Shown in pieces: positions 26,606 through 35,293 of a DNA stretch of 64,000 nucleotides. Both the position numbers and the translations under genes were made by a program. The notes beneath the pieces are model-generated. The model did not search any database and was not told the DNA's origin. It saw only the letters and a list, made by a program, of their open reading frames with translations. The stretch covers positions 1,550,001-1,614,000 of the forward strand of contig NZ_CP155449.1 in the NCBI RefSeq assembly GCF_040518285.1, written 5' to 3'. Every line of letters begins with the position of its first letter. The first letter of the stretch is position 1. Source of the DNA: Knoellia sp. S7-12 (GTDB lineage Bacteria > Actinomycetota > Actinomycetes > Actinomycetales > Dermatophilaceae).

Positions 26606-28115
26606 TCCAGACGCACCTCGTCCCGATCCGGTTCTGAACGACAAGGCCAAGCACTACGAGCGAGAACTGCACAAGATCTTCGCCGTGGACACGGCGGCGA
26701 TCTGGCTCACGTGGGACGACTGGAAGACAGCAGAGACCAAGGTCTCTGCTTTGGCCAAGGCCGTCCGAACGACGAAGCGGTCGTTGCAGGAGCCCAGCGG
26801 TGAGAAGGGCTGGAGCGGGCCGGCCGCCGACGTGGCCTACGACAGCCTCGACCGGCTCAGCACGTCCCTCGACGATCGTTCGCGCGAGATCGCCGACGTC
26901 AAGAGCAGCCTCGACGATGTCTACAAGGCGGTGAACCTCGCGAAGGATGAGTTCAACAGCAAGGTGAACTCGATCTCGACCTGGGTGGATGCCGGCGCTC
27001 ACAAGAAGCTGCCGGACGGCGCCCCGCCCAATGCCAGCATCGACACCTACGGAGTCACCGACGCAGCAGCTGTGTCGGCCGAGGAGGACAAGAAGTGGGA
27101 AGAGCGCAACCAGGCGGCAAAGGCTGTTCTTGACGCACTGGGCGCGGACACCCAGGCCGCGTCGGCCAAGATGCCGATCGACACCACGGGGGACTCCGAG
27201 ACCCCCTACAGCAACCAGGGTCCGGCCGCCAACAACCACACGTCGGGGACGGCCAGCCAGTCGAGTTCCGCTGGCTACATCTCGGGCGGCCAAGCGGTGG
27301 TGACCGGGCAGCTTCATCCGGTTGACAGCAATGGCAACAACGGGGGGGATGACGTCATCCAGCATCCTCCCGAGCCCGAAGATCCTGTAGTGATCGTCTG
27401 CGAATTGCCGCCTGATCGTCTGCCTGACGGAGAAGACGTGGGGCTCGACCCGATCAGCTCCGACGGTCCCGTCACGGGGACGACCGGAGTGACACCCGGT
27501 GACGGCCCCTCGGGCTCGCAGGGCGGCTACCCCTCAGGTGGCGGAGGAGTCAGCGCAGGCGGGGTTGCGGCCGGAGGGATCGGCGGGGCCGCTGGGCTCG
27601 GCGGGCTGCTCCGCGGTCGTGCCGGCGGCGGAATGCTCTCCTCCGGTGGCACGCCTCGCGGCGGTGCTAGCTCCGCCCGGAGCAACGGTGCGGGCGCGCG
27701 TGGTGCGGCCGGCGGGCGACCTGGAGCAGCAGTGGGGCGCCCCGGTGGCGCCCAGATGGTCCCCGGCGGCGGCGGAACATCCGCAAGGGGAGGGTCGTCA
27801 GCTCGCGGTAGCGCTGTCAAGGGCGCAACCAGCTCGGGTCGCTACGGCGTTCCCAAGCTGGGCGCGGGCAACGGCGCGGTTCCTGCCGGTGGCGGGCAGT
27901 CGGGCAAGGGCGCGAGCAAGACCACCGGCACCGGCAAGGCCGGAGGTCGTGGCGGAGCCGGTCGTGGCGGTGCCTCGATGGGTGCAGCCGCAGGTGGCGG
28001 TGGTCGCAAGGGTGACAAGAAGGACCAGCCCCAGGACGTCGAGAAGCTGACGCACGAGGACGAAGAGGCCTGGTTCGAGGGGACTGAAGAGTCCAGCCCC
28101 CAGGTCTGGGAGTGA
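26598..28115 (+). CDS. Large WXG-like T7SS-locus protein with Gly/Arg-rich tail
   Basis: 505 residues from ATG 26598 (GAAGGAG 7 nt upstream), overlapping the mycosin gene by 8 bp. Residues ~1-190 are helical and include a GWSGPAADVAYDSLD segment, so a W-x-G and a YxxxD motif occur close together. Residues ~290-475 are a low-complexity Gly/Ala/Arg/Ser region, and the last ~35 are acidic and end in EEAWFEGTEESSPQVWE, which looks like a recognition tail. I infer a secreted effector or PPE-like scaffold of the ESX system; no enzymatic domain is seen. Confidence 0.65.
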   Translation: MRDPDAPRPDPVLNDKAKHYERELHKIFAVDTAAIWLTWDDWKTAETKVSALAKAVRTTKRSLQEPSGEKGWSGPAADVAYDSLDRLSTSLDDRSREIADVKSSLDDVYKAVNLAKDEFNSKVNSISTWVDAGAHKKLPDGAPPNASIDTYGVTDAAAVSAEEDKKWEERNQAAKAVLDALGADTQAASAKMPIDTTGDSETPYSNQGPAANNHTSGTASQSSSAGYISGGQAVVTGQLHPVDSNGNNGGDDVIQHPPEPEDPVVIVCELPPDRLPDGEDVGLDPISSDGPVTGTTGVTPGDGPSGSQGGYPSGGGGVSAGGVAAGGIGGAAGLGGLLRGRAGGGMLSSGGTPRGGASSARSNGAGARGAAGGRPGAAVGRPGGAQMVPGGGGTSARGGSSARGSAVKGATSSGRYGVPKLGAGNGAVPAGGGQSGKGASKTTGTGKAGGRGGAGRGGASMGAAAGGGGRKGDKKDQPQDVEKLTHEDEEAWFEGTEESSPQVWE

Positions 28116-28153
28116 CGTCAACCCAGCAGTGAGCTGACGCAGGTCAGCGACTC

Positions 28154-28192
28154 ATCCGGCGGATGGCCTCAACCCGAGGTCATCCGCCGGAT
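28154..28192. terminator. Bidirectional hairpin between convergent T7SS genes
   Basis: ATCCGGCGGATG (28154-28165) pairs with 28181-28192; an inner CCTC/GAGG and one G-T pair extend it to about 17 bp with a small loop. It overlaps the last codons of the minus-strand EccD-like gene and follows the plus-strand gene ending at 28115, so it can serve both directions. Confidence 0.65.
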
Positions 28193-29818
28193 TGCTTCGA
28201 CCCCACCTGCGGCGACGATGCCCAGGGGCAGGGACAGGGCAACGGTCAGGGTCTCGATCGAGTCGGCGAACCGAGACATCCGAGTGGACCGGTAGCCCTT
28301 CACGATGGCACTGGCGCTCACCACACTGATCCAGGCGATGCCTGTCGCCACGAGGAAGACCACGAGCGTTGCGCCGGACCAGCCGGTGGCGAGCAGGGCG
28401 AGGGCGGCAGCCAGCAACAGGGCACCGCACGCGGCAAGCATGCTGTAGCGCGGCAGACGGTCGCGCACCGAGCGGGACTGGTAGCCGCAGGCGAGCGCGG
28501 CCACGACGAGGACGGCCACCGACCCCCAACTCGTCACGGTGTCACGCACCGGTGTCGTCACGAGGAGCCAGCCGCTCACGGCTGTCGCGAGCGAGAGGTA
28601 TGCCGTACCGATCGCCACGATCTCGCGGGCCGCCTCGAACCGCGCCCGCATGTCGCCGCGCGAGATCCGCTTCCGACGACCGGCGCCCCGTTCGCGGACG
28701 GACCAGATCGTCGTGGCGAGGCGCTCCGTGTCGACCAGCTGGTTGAGGTCGACGGTGAGGCTCGTGGTCGGCAGGAGGCGCATCAGCAGTGGGCCGAGCC
28801 CGGTCACCAGCGCCGCGATCGCGGGACCCGGCCAGTCGAGGACCGTGCCGAGCCCAACAAGCAGACCCAGGCCGCCGATCGCCGACATCACGGTCCTGTC
28901 ACCGGGGGAGTCGACCGCGACGCGGGTGCGGGTGATGGCAAGAGCAAGGACGGCCACGGCGCAGCCGGCCACCACGGCCACCGACGCCCGGCCGGGGGAC
29001 TCCGGTAGGGGGAGCGTCAGCCCAGCGGCGAGCCCGAGCGCCGGCGCTGTGGCGGCGGCAGCGAATTGGTGCGACCTCTGTGTGCTGAGGGCAGCCAGAC
29101 CGATGGCGCCGGCAGCAAGGAGTCCTGCGGCGACCGTGGGCATCCAGGCAGTCGTGACGCCCCAGATGGTGGAGGGCTCCGACGAGCCGTCGACGGAGTG
29201 CGCGAGGCTCCACGCGGCGACCAGGCTGATGACGGCACCGAAGGCGGCCGCGAGCCAGATCAGCTGGGCGGCGGTCGAGGGCAGGGGTGCTGGCGTCGAC
29301 ATCGACGTCCGGCCGCGGGCTGCAGCGGTCCGAGGCGCCGTCTGGGGAGCCGCCCGGTGGGCCCCCAGACTCGACCGCGGAGCGGTGACGTCGGAGGCCT
29401 CAGCCACGGCAGCGTGTCCGCGGCGGTGGGTCGACTCATCGACGTCCGGACGGACAGGGATATCGGCCTCCGCGCGGTGACGTCCACCCGACCCGGCCGG
29501 AGCGCCGCTACCGGAGGCGCGGGCGCCTCCCGCTCCGCGACCGCGGTCGAGGTTGAGAATGTCGCGGGTGATCGCATGCGTCGTCACCGGCACCACGCTG
29601 AGGACGGACCCGGTGGGCACCGACTCGTCGAATGTGTCGTGCGGGCCCAGGATGCGACCGCTGGGAGTCGCAATGGCATGCGGGTTGGCGCGGGAAGCGA
29701 TGCCAAGGACCGACAGCACCTCCGTGACCTGCGCGCCGAAGGGCACGACGAGGTCATAGCGGCGTCCGCCTGCAGTGAGGCTGATCTGGAGCCCCGCGCT
29801 CGCGTCCGTACCCGGCAT
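28169..29818 (-). CDS. Second EccD-like T7SS integral membrane protein
   Basis: 549 residues from ATG 29818, preceded by AGGAGGGG. An N-terminal ubiquitin-like domain (about 8-85: LQISLTAGGRRYDLVVPFGAQ onward), a ~100-residue polar linker rich in Ala and Arg, and about 11 membrane helices (190-545). The plan is that of EccD but the sequence is clearly different from the EccD at 22308, and the linker is longer. It is transcribed away from eccC. It may pair with the first EccD to form a mixed membrane barrel. Confidence 0.78.
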   Translation of the reverse strand: MPGTDASAGLQISLTAGGRRYDLVVPFGAQVTEVLSVLGIASRANPHAIATPSGRILGPHDTFDESVPTGSVLSVVPVTTHAITRDILNLDRGRGAGGARASGSGAPAGSGGRHRAEADIPVRPDVDESTHRRGHAAVAEASDVTAPRSSLGAHRAAPQTAPRTAAARGRTSMSTPAPLPSTAAQLIWLAAAFGAVISLVAAWSLAHSVDGSSEPSTIWGVTTAWMPTVAAGLLAAGAIGLAALSTQRSHQFAAAATAPALGLAAGLTLPLPESPGRASVAVVAGCAVAVLALAITRTRVAVDSPGDRTVMSAIGGLGLLVGLGTVLDWPGPAIAALVTGLGPLLMRLLPTTSLTVDLNQLVDTERLATTIWSVRERGAGRRKRISRGDMRARFEAAREIVAIGTAYLSLATAVSGWLLVTTPVRDTVTSWGSVAVLVVAALACGYQSRSVRDRLPRYSMLAACGALLLAAALALLATGWSGATLVVFLVATGIAWISVVSASAIVKGYRSTRMSRFADSIETLTVALSLPLGIVAAGGVEAIRRMTSG

Positions 29819-29958
29819 ACCGGCCCCTCCTGCTCCTCCACAACGCCTCGGTCTCATCGAAGGATAGGCGGCGGAAGCGATTCGTGGTGCGCCGCCCTCC
29901 ACCCACTCGGCGGTCTCGGGATACGTTGGGTCTGGTATCAGCACTCGGGGAGGAAAGC

Positions 29959-32900
29959 GTGACCGCGACAGTCGGAGGGACACGGCAGGAGGCGCCGTCG
30001 GTCCCGACGGGACGAATCGTCCTGCAACCACCGCCGGAGATCACCCCTGCCGAGGGACTCAGCAACACCCTCATGCAGGCGGTACCCATGCTCGGCAGCG
30101 TGGGCTCGATGGGCTTCGTAGCGCTGTCATCGCCCGGCCCACGAGGCATCATCGGCGCAGGAATGTTCCTCGTGGCCTCGCTCGGGTTCGTCTTCTCGAG
30201 CGGTCTGCGCACCCGTCAGCAGCACAACGCCGAGGTCATCTCCAACCGACGTGAGTACCTCGCCTATCTCGCGGAGGTCCGCGGCACCGTCCGTGACGCC
30301 GCCGCGAAGCAGCGCGAGGCCGGACTGTGGAACTACCCCGCGCCGGCCTCCCTCGCCCTGCTCGCCGAGGAGAAGAGCCGCGTCTGGGAGCGACTGCCCA
30401 AGGACGAGGACTTCCTCCATGTGCGCATGGGCACGACGTCGCAGCCTCTGTGCCTGACCCTCGAACCCGCCGAGACCCCGCCTCTGGCACAGCTCGATCC
30501 GGTCGCCGCCTCCGGGTTGCACCGGCTGCTCACGACCCACCGCGTGCAGCAGGGCCTGCCAGCCTCTGTCTCGATGTCGGCCTGGTCGAGGATCCAGATC
30601 ACCGGAGAGGCCGCCCCCGCGCGGGCGCTGGCCCGCTCGCTCGTCGTCAACGCGGCTGTCATGCACTCGCCGGACACCCTCATCGTTGCAGCACTGACCA
30701 GCCCCGACTCGCGGGACGAGTGGGACTGGCTCAAGTGGCTGCCCCACGCCCTCAGCCCGCGCGAGCGCGATGCGATCGGGCCCATGCGGCTCGTGGCCGA
30801 GTCGATCGACGAGCTGCTCGAGCTCCTGCCCGACGACGTGACCGATCGACCTCGTTTTGGTCCGAGCAGTCAGGCGCCCACGCCCCACGTGCTCGTCATC
30901 GTCGATGGTGCCCGGCTTCCGCGTCACAACCCGCTCGTCACCGACGACGGCGTCCTCGGGGTGACGGTGCTCGACGTTCCGGATCAGTGGGGTGAGCTTG
31001 ACTCGACGTCGACCCTGCGCCTCGCGGTGGACGCGTCACAGCAGGGTATGCCGACCGGTCAGGTTCCGTTCGAGATCCTCAGCCTCAGCCGTGGCGGCGC
31101 CAGAGGCCTCGCCGACCAGATGAGTGTGACGCAGGCCGAGGCCACAGCACGCCGACTCGCCCCGATGTTCGTCAGTGGCGAGATCGAGGTGCGTGACGCC
31201 CTCACCTCGAGCACCGAGCTCGTCGACCTCCTCGGCCTCGGTGACGTCCGCGACTTCGATCCGACGACCGCGTGGCGCCCTCGACTGCAGCGCGACCGAC
31301 TTCGTGTGCCGATCGGCGTCGGCGCCAGCGGCCAGGTGGTCGCGCTCGACATCAAGGAATCCGCTCAACAGGGCATGGGTCCGCACGGGCTCGTCATCGG
31401 TGCCACGGGTTCGGGCAAGTCCGAGCTCCTGCGCACGCTCGTCCTCGCGCTCGCGATGACCCACTCCTCGGAACAGCTCAACTTCGTCCTCGTCGACTTC
31501 AAGGGTGGTGCGACGTTCGCCGGGATGGCCGACATGCCGCACGTGTCCGCCGTCATCACCAACCTCGGTCAGGAGCTCACGCTCGTCGAGCGCATGCAGG
31601 ACGCCCTGCAGGGAGAGATGACGCGGCGTCAGGAGCTCCTCCGTTCGGCCGGCAACTTCTCCAATGTCACGGACTACGAGAAGGCACGTGCCGGGGGCGC
31701 CGACCTCGAACCGTTGCCCGCCCTACTCATCGTCGCCGATGAGTTCTCGGAGCTGCTCTCGGCCAAGCCCGAGTTCGCCGACCTGTTCGTCGCCATCGGT
31801 CGACTTGGTCGGTCCCTGTCGATGCACCTGTTGCTCTCGTCGCAGCGACTCGAGGAAGGACGCCTGCGCGGGCTCGAGTCCCACCTGTCGTACCGCATCG
31901 GTCTGCGCACCTTCTCGGCCGGTGAGTCGCGCACTGTCATCGGTGTGCCCGACGCCTACGAACTGCCGCCCATCCCGGGTCTGGGCTACCTCAAGCCCGA
32001 CCAGACCACGCTGCTCAAGTTCAAGGCGGCATACGTTTCCGGACCGCCCAAGGGGCGTCGCCGACAGGCAGCGGCCGGTGGCACCGGCTCCAACATGCAG
32101 GTGCTGCCGTTCACGTCCAGCAAGGCCGTGTCCGTCATGCCACGCGTCGAGGAAGCGCCTCAGCCCGACCACGAGGCCGAGGAGACCCGGGCCGTGTTCG
32201 ACATCGCTGTCGCACGCATGAAGGGCCATGGCCGTCCGGCCCACCAGGTGTGGCTGCCGCCCCTCGACGTCCCCAACTCCATGGACCAGCTGTTGGGCGA
32301 CCTGGCACCGGATCCGCAGTTGGGTCTCGTGAGCAAGCGTTGGCGGGCCCAGGGCTCCTACGTCATCCCCATGGGCGTCGTCGACCGCCCACTCGAGCAA
32401 CGGCGTGAGCTGATGGTCCTGCGCCTGGGTGGCGCCGCCGGACACGTAGCCGTTGTCGGTGGACCGCGGACGGGCCGCAGCACCTTCGCCCGAACCCTGG
32501 TCAGCTCCTTGGCACTCACGACCACACCTCTCGAGACCCAGATCTATGTCCTCGACTTCGGCGGTGGCACGTTCACCCCCTTCGCCGGGCTGGCGCACAT
32601 CGCCGGTGTGGCGAACCGCAACGAGCCCGACGTTGTGCGTCGAACCGTCGCCGAGATCACCGGGATCATCGACAAGCGCGAGGCCTACTTCCGCGCCAAC
32701 GGCATCGACTCCATCGAGACCTACCGCAGTCGGCGGGCCGAGGGTCGAGTGAACGATGGATACGGCGACGTCTTCCTCGTTGTCGACGGCTGGCCGACGA
32801 TCCGGGCGGAGTTCGACGAGCTCGAACAGACGATCAGCGGTATCGCTGGCCGCGGGCTCACCTTCGGGATCCACGTCATCATCACGACGTCACGCTGGAT

Positions 32901-33927
32901 GGACTTCCGCATGCAGATCCGTGACGTCCTCGGCACCCGGGTCGAGCTCGGCCTCGGTGACCCCGGCGACTCCGAGATCGACCGCAAGGTGTCCGCCAAC
33001 GTGCCCAAGGGGCGACCCGGACGAGGCATCACGACGACCAAGCACCACTTCCTTGCGGGCATCCCGCGGATCGACAACTCGGGCAGTGTCGAGGACCTGG
33101 GCGATGGCGTCGAGGACATGGTCGCCAAGGTGTCGGCTGCCTGGACGGGTCCTCGTGGCCCCAAGCTCCGCCTCCTGCCGGAGGAGATCTCGCTCGAGGC
33201 CATTCGCGCGCAGGCTGGGGCCGGCGACAAGCGGGTGCTCCTCGGCATCAACGAGAGCAACCTCGAGCCGGTGGGCGTCAACGTGGCGGAGGAGTCTCAC
33301 CTCTATCTCTTCGGGGACAGCGACTCGGGCAAGTCGGCCATGCTGCGCGGCTACGCGAGCGAGATCGCTCGGCTCTACACGCCGGACGAGGCCAAGCTGT
33401 TCGTCGTTGACTACCGGCGTGCTCTGCTCGGCGAGCTGCCGAACGACCACGTCGCCGAATACATGACGACCGAGGACCAGGTGACCGCCGAGATCGAGGG
33501 CCTGACAGCCTTCCTGCGCACCCGGCTTCCCGGGCCGGATGTCACGCCGGAACAGCTGCGTGCGCGTTCGTGGTGGACGGGCTCTGAGGCGTTCATCCTC
33601 GTGGACGACTACGACCTCGTCGTCACCTCTGCAGGTTCACCGCTGCGCCCACTCATCCCGCTCCTTGCGCAGGCAGCGGACGTCGGCCTTCACCTCGTGG
33701 TGACACGACGCTCTGGTGGTGCCTCCAGGGCGAGCTACGAGCCGGTCCTCCAAGCGCTGCGCGACCTCGCGAGTCCGGGCATCATGCTCAGCACGGCGCC
33801 CGACGAGGGTGCGCTGGTCGGCAACATCAAGGGTTCGCTGCAGCCGCCGGGCCGAGGCCGCCTCGTGACGCGGGACCAGGGCAATCAGGTCGTCCAGCTG
33901 GGTTGGCTCCCGGCCCAGCACTCGTGA
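29959..33927 (+). CDS. eccC: Type VII secretion ATPase, fused EccCa/EccCb
   Basis: 1322 residues from GTG 29959 (GGGGAGG 5 nt upstream). Two membrane helices near residues 40-85, then the DUF domain and three FtsK/SpoIIIE-type ATPase domains. D1 has an intact Walker A GATGSGKS (about 481) and Walker B LLIVADEFSEL. D2 has GGPRTGRST (about 834), with Arg in place of the Walker Lys, and VVDGWP lacking the catalytic Glu. D3 has GDSDSGKS (about 1119) with FILVDDYD. One active domain with degenerate D2/D3 is usual for EccC, which uses D2-D3 to bind substrate C-terminal signals. It is the motor of the secretion system. Confidence 0.96.
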   Translation: MTATVGGTRQEAPSVPTGRIVLQPPPEITPAEGLSNTLMQAVPMLGSVGSMGFVALSSPGPRGIIGAGMFLVASLGFVFSSGLRTRQQHNAEVISNRREYLAYLAEVRGTVRDAAAKQREAGLWNYPAPASLALLAEEKSRVWERLPKDEDFLHVRMGTTSQPLCLTLEPAETPPLAQLDPVAASGLHRLLTTHRVQQGLPASVSMSAWSRIQITGEAAPARALARSLVVNAAVMHSPDTLIVAALTSPDSRDEWDWLKWLPHALSPRERDAIGPMRLVAESIDELLELLPDDVTDRPRFGPSSQAPTPHVLVIVDGARLPRHNPLVTDDGVLGVTVLDVPDQWGELDSTSTLRLAVDASQQGMPTGQVPFEILSLSRGGARGLADQMSVTQAEATARRLAPMFVSGEIEVRDALTSSTELVDLLGLGDVRDFDPTTAWRPRLQRDRLRVPIGVGASGQVVALDIKESAQQGMGPHGLVIGATGSGKSELLRTLVLALAMTHSSEQLNFVLVDFKGGATFAGMADMPHVSAVITNLGQELTLVERMQDALQGEMTRRQELLRSAGNFSNVTDYEKARAGGADLEPLPALLIVADEFSELLSAKPEFADLFVAIGRLGRSLSMHLLLSSQRLEEGRLRGLESHLSYRIGLRTFSAGESRTVIGVPDAYELPPIPGLGYLKPDQTTLLKFKAAYVSGPPKGRRRQAAAGGTGSNMQVLPFTSSKAVSVMPRVEEAPQPDHEAEETRAVFDIAVARMKGHGRPAHQVWLPPLDVPNSMDQLLGDLAPDPQLGLVSKRWRAQGSYVIPMGVVDRPLEQRRELMVLRLGGAAGHVAVVGGPRTGRSTFARTLVSSLALTTTPLETQIYVLDFGGGTFTPFAGLAHIAGVANRNEPDVVRRTVAEITGIIDKREAYFRANGIDSIETYRSRRAEGRVNDGYGDVFLVVDGWPTIRAEFDELEQTISGIAGRGLTFGIHVIITTSRWMDFRMQIRDVLGTRVELGLGDPGDSEIDRKVSANVPKGRPGRGITTTKHHFLAGIPRIDNSGSVEDLGDGVEDMVAKVSAAWTGPRGPKLRLLPEEISLEAIRAQAGAGDKRVLLGINESNLEPVGVNVAEESHLYLFGDSDSGKSAMLRGYASEIARLYTPDEAKLFVVDYRRALLGELPNDHVAEYMTTEDQVTAEIEGLTAFLRTRLPGPDVTPEQLRARSWWTGSEAFILVDDYDLVVTSAGSPLRPLIPLLAQAADVGLHLVVTRRSGGASRASYEPVLQALRDLASPGIMLSTAPDEGALVGNIKGSLQPPGRGRLVTRDQGNQVVQLGWLPAQHS

Positions 33928-33973
33928 CGTCACGTCTGTCTGCATCGCCGGACAGCAACCCAGAGGAACGGTC

Positions 33974-34393
33974 ATGACCACTCAGAGACGCGAGGCACTT
34001 CGCCTCATGGGTGCACTCGCGATGGCGATCGTGGGCGGAGCAGTCGCGTTCATGGCGCCGTCCGCCGTGACCCCGGGCACCCCGGAGTCGGCAGGCGTCG
34101 TGTGGCGGATGGGCGCCGTGGGCGGCGTCGTGGCCTGCCTCCTCGTCGCGGGGTCCTGCGTAGTGCGTTTGCAAGGACGGCAGGCCACCGCGCTCGCGCA
34201 GGCAGCGACCCTCCTGGGGTGGGTCGCGATTGTGGTTCTGCTCCTGGGAGGGATCTACGGGGTCGTCACCGATGTGCCAGCAGGTGATGCCATGGGAATG
34301 TCCTTCATCGTTGCCATCCCGGCCGCCGCGGCTGTGGTGCTCTCGTGGGTGGGACGCGGACTGACAGACAGATCCGACCTGGAGGACGCGTAG
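33974..34393 (+). CDS. Hypothetical four-helix membrane protein next to eccC
   Basis: 139 residues with about four membrane helices (about 11-31, 45-64, 75-93, 104-124) and short polar ends. No known domain. It is 46 bp after eccC in the same direction, with AGGAAC before ATG 33974. Its place could correspond to the missing EccE, but it is far shorter than EccE and lacks its large extracytoplasmic domain, so I do not call it eccE. Confidence 0.65.
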   Translation: MTTQRREALRLMGALAMAIVGGAVAFMAPSAVTPGTPESAGVVWRMGAVGGVVACLLVAGSCVVRLQGRQATALAQAATLLGWVAIVVLLLGGIYGVVTDVPAGDAMGMSFIVAIPAAAAVVLSWVGRGLTDRSDLEDA

Positions 34394-34455
34394 GGCGCGC
34401 ACTCCACCCCGGTGCAGGGCGCTCCATCGAGACGCGTGCAGAACCACGACGGGAA

Positions 34456-34473
34456 CCTACGGCGCCGTAGGCT
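34456..34473 (+). promoter_or_regulatory. Leaderless promoter with palindrome before plsC-like gene
   Basis: TAGGCT (34468-34473) lies 7 nt before ATG 34481, the spacing expected when transcription starts at the A of the start codon. A perfect 16-bp palindrome, CCTACGGCGCCGTAGG (34456-34471), overlaps this -10, so a dimeric repressor bound here would block the promoter. No ribosome binding site is seen, which fits a leaderless mRNA. Confidence 0.55.
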
Positions 34474-34480
34474 AGACCCC

Positions 34481-35245
34481 ATGGAACCCGTCTACACCCC
34501 GGTCATCACCACCGCTCGTGCCGTGTTCGCGGCTCAGGGGCTGAAGTTCAGGATCGAGGGCGCAGACAACGTCCCGCGCGTCGGTGGTGCAGTCATGGCG
34601 ATCAACCACACCGGCTACTTCGACTTCACGTATGCCGGGCTGGCTGCGATCGACTCGAAGCGTCTCGTGCGTTTCATGGCCAAGAAATCGATCTTCTCCC
34701 ACCGTGTCGCCGGACCACTCATGCGCGGCATGAAGCACATTCCGGTCGACCGCAGGGATGGTCGTGGCTCGTTCAACCGTGCCGTGCAGTCGCTCAAGGA
34801 CGGCGAGATCGTCGGCGTCTTCCCCGAGGCGACGATGTCACGCTCGTTCGAGCTCAAGGAGTTCAAGCCGGGTGCCGTCCGTATGGCCCAGGAAGCCGGA
34901 GTCCCGATCCTGCCGACGACCATCTGGGGCTCGCAGCGTGTGTGGAGCAAGAACACTCCCAAGCACCTGAAGCGCAGCAAGATCCCCATCTTCATCACCG
35001 TCGGTAACCCGATCCACGTCGACCCCGCCGAGAACCGCGTCGAGGCCACAAAACGCCTTCAGGCCGTCATGGAGGCACAGCTCCACGCCCAGCAGGCGGC
35101 CTACCCGCCCATGACCGGCGACGACCTCGTTTTCCTCCCGGCACGCTTGGGCGGCAAGGCCCCGACTCCCGAAGAGGCCAAGGCCGAGGACGAGCACGAC
35201 ATGACCCGCACCGTCGACAAGTTCAACAAAGGCCGCAACACCTGA
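34481..35245 (+). CDS. 1-acyl-sn-glycerol-3-phosphate acyltransferase
   Basis: 254 residues. The NHTGYFD motif gives the catalytic H-x4-D at about residues 41-46, and GVFPEATMSRSFEL is the second conserved block binding glycerol phosphate. PlsC-type enzymes acylate lysophosphatidate to phosphatidate at the membrane. The soluble-looking sequence with a Glu/Lys-rich C-terminus is typical of actinobacterial paralogs. It appears leaderless (TAGGCT 7 nt before the ATG). It lies between the T7SS locus and the catabolic cassette. Confidence 0.9.
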   Translation: MEPVYTPVITTARAVFAAQGLKFRIEGADNVPRVGGAVMAINHTGYFDFTYAGLAAIDSKRLVRFMAKKSIFSHRVAGPLMRGMKHIPVDRRDGRGSFNRAVQSLKDGEIVGVFPEATMSRSFELKEFKPGAVRMAQEAGVPILPTTIWGSQRVWSKNTPKHLKRSKIPIFITVGNPIHVDPAENRVEATKRLQAVMEAQLHAQQAAYPPMTGDDLVFLPARLGGKAPTPEEAKAEDEHDMTRTVDKFNKGRNT

Positions 35246-35293
35246 CCCACTGGTCGCGTGTTGCCCCGTCGGGGTCCGAGAGGTGTGCGGGTG

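Noticed and set aside
33974..34393. Calling this gene eccE
   Set aside because: It has four helices and 139 residues with no large external domain, unlike EccE.
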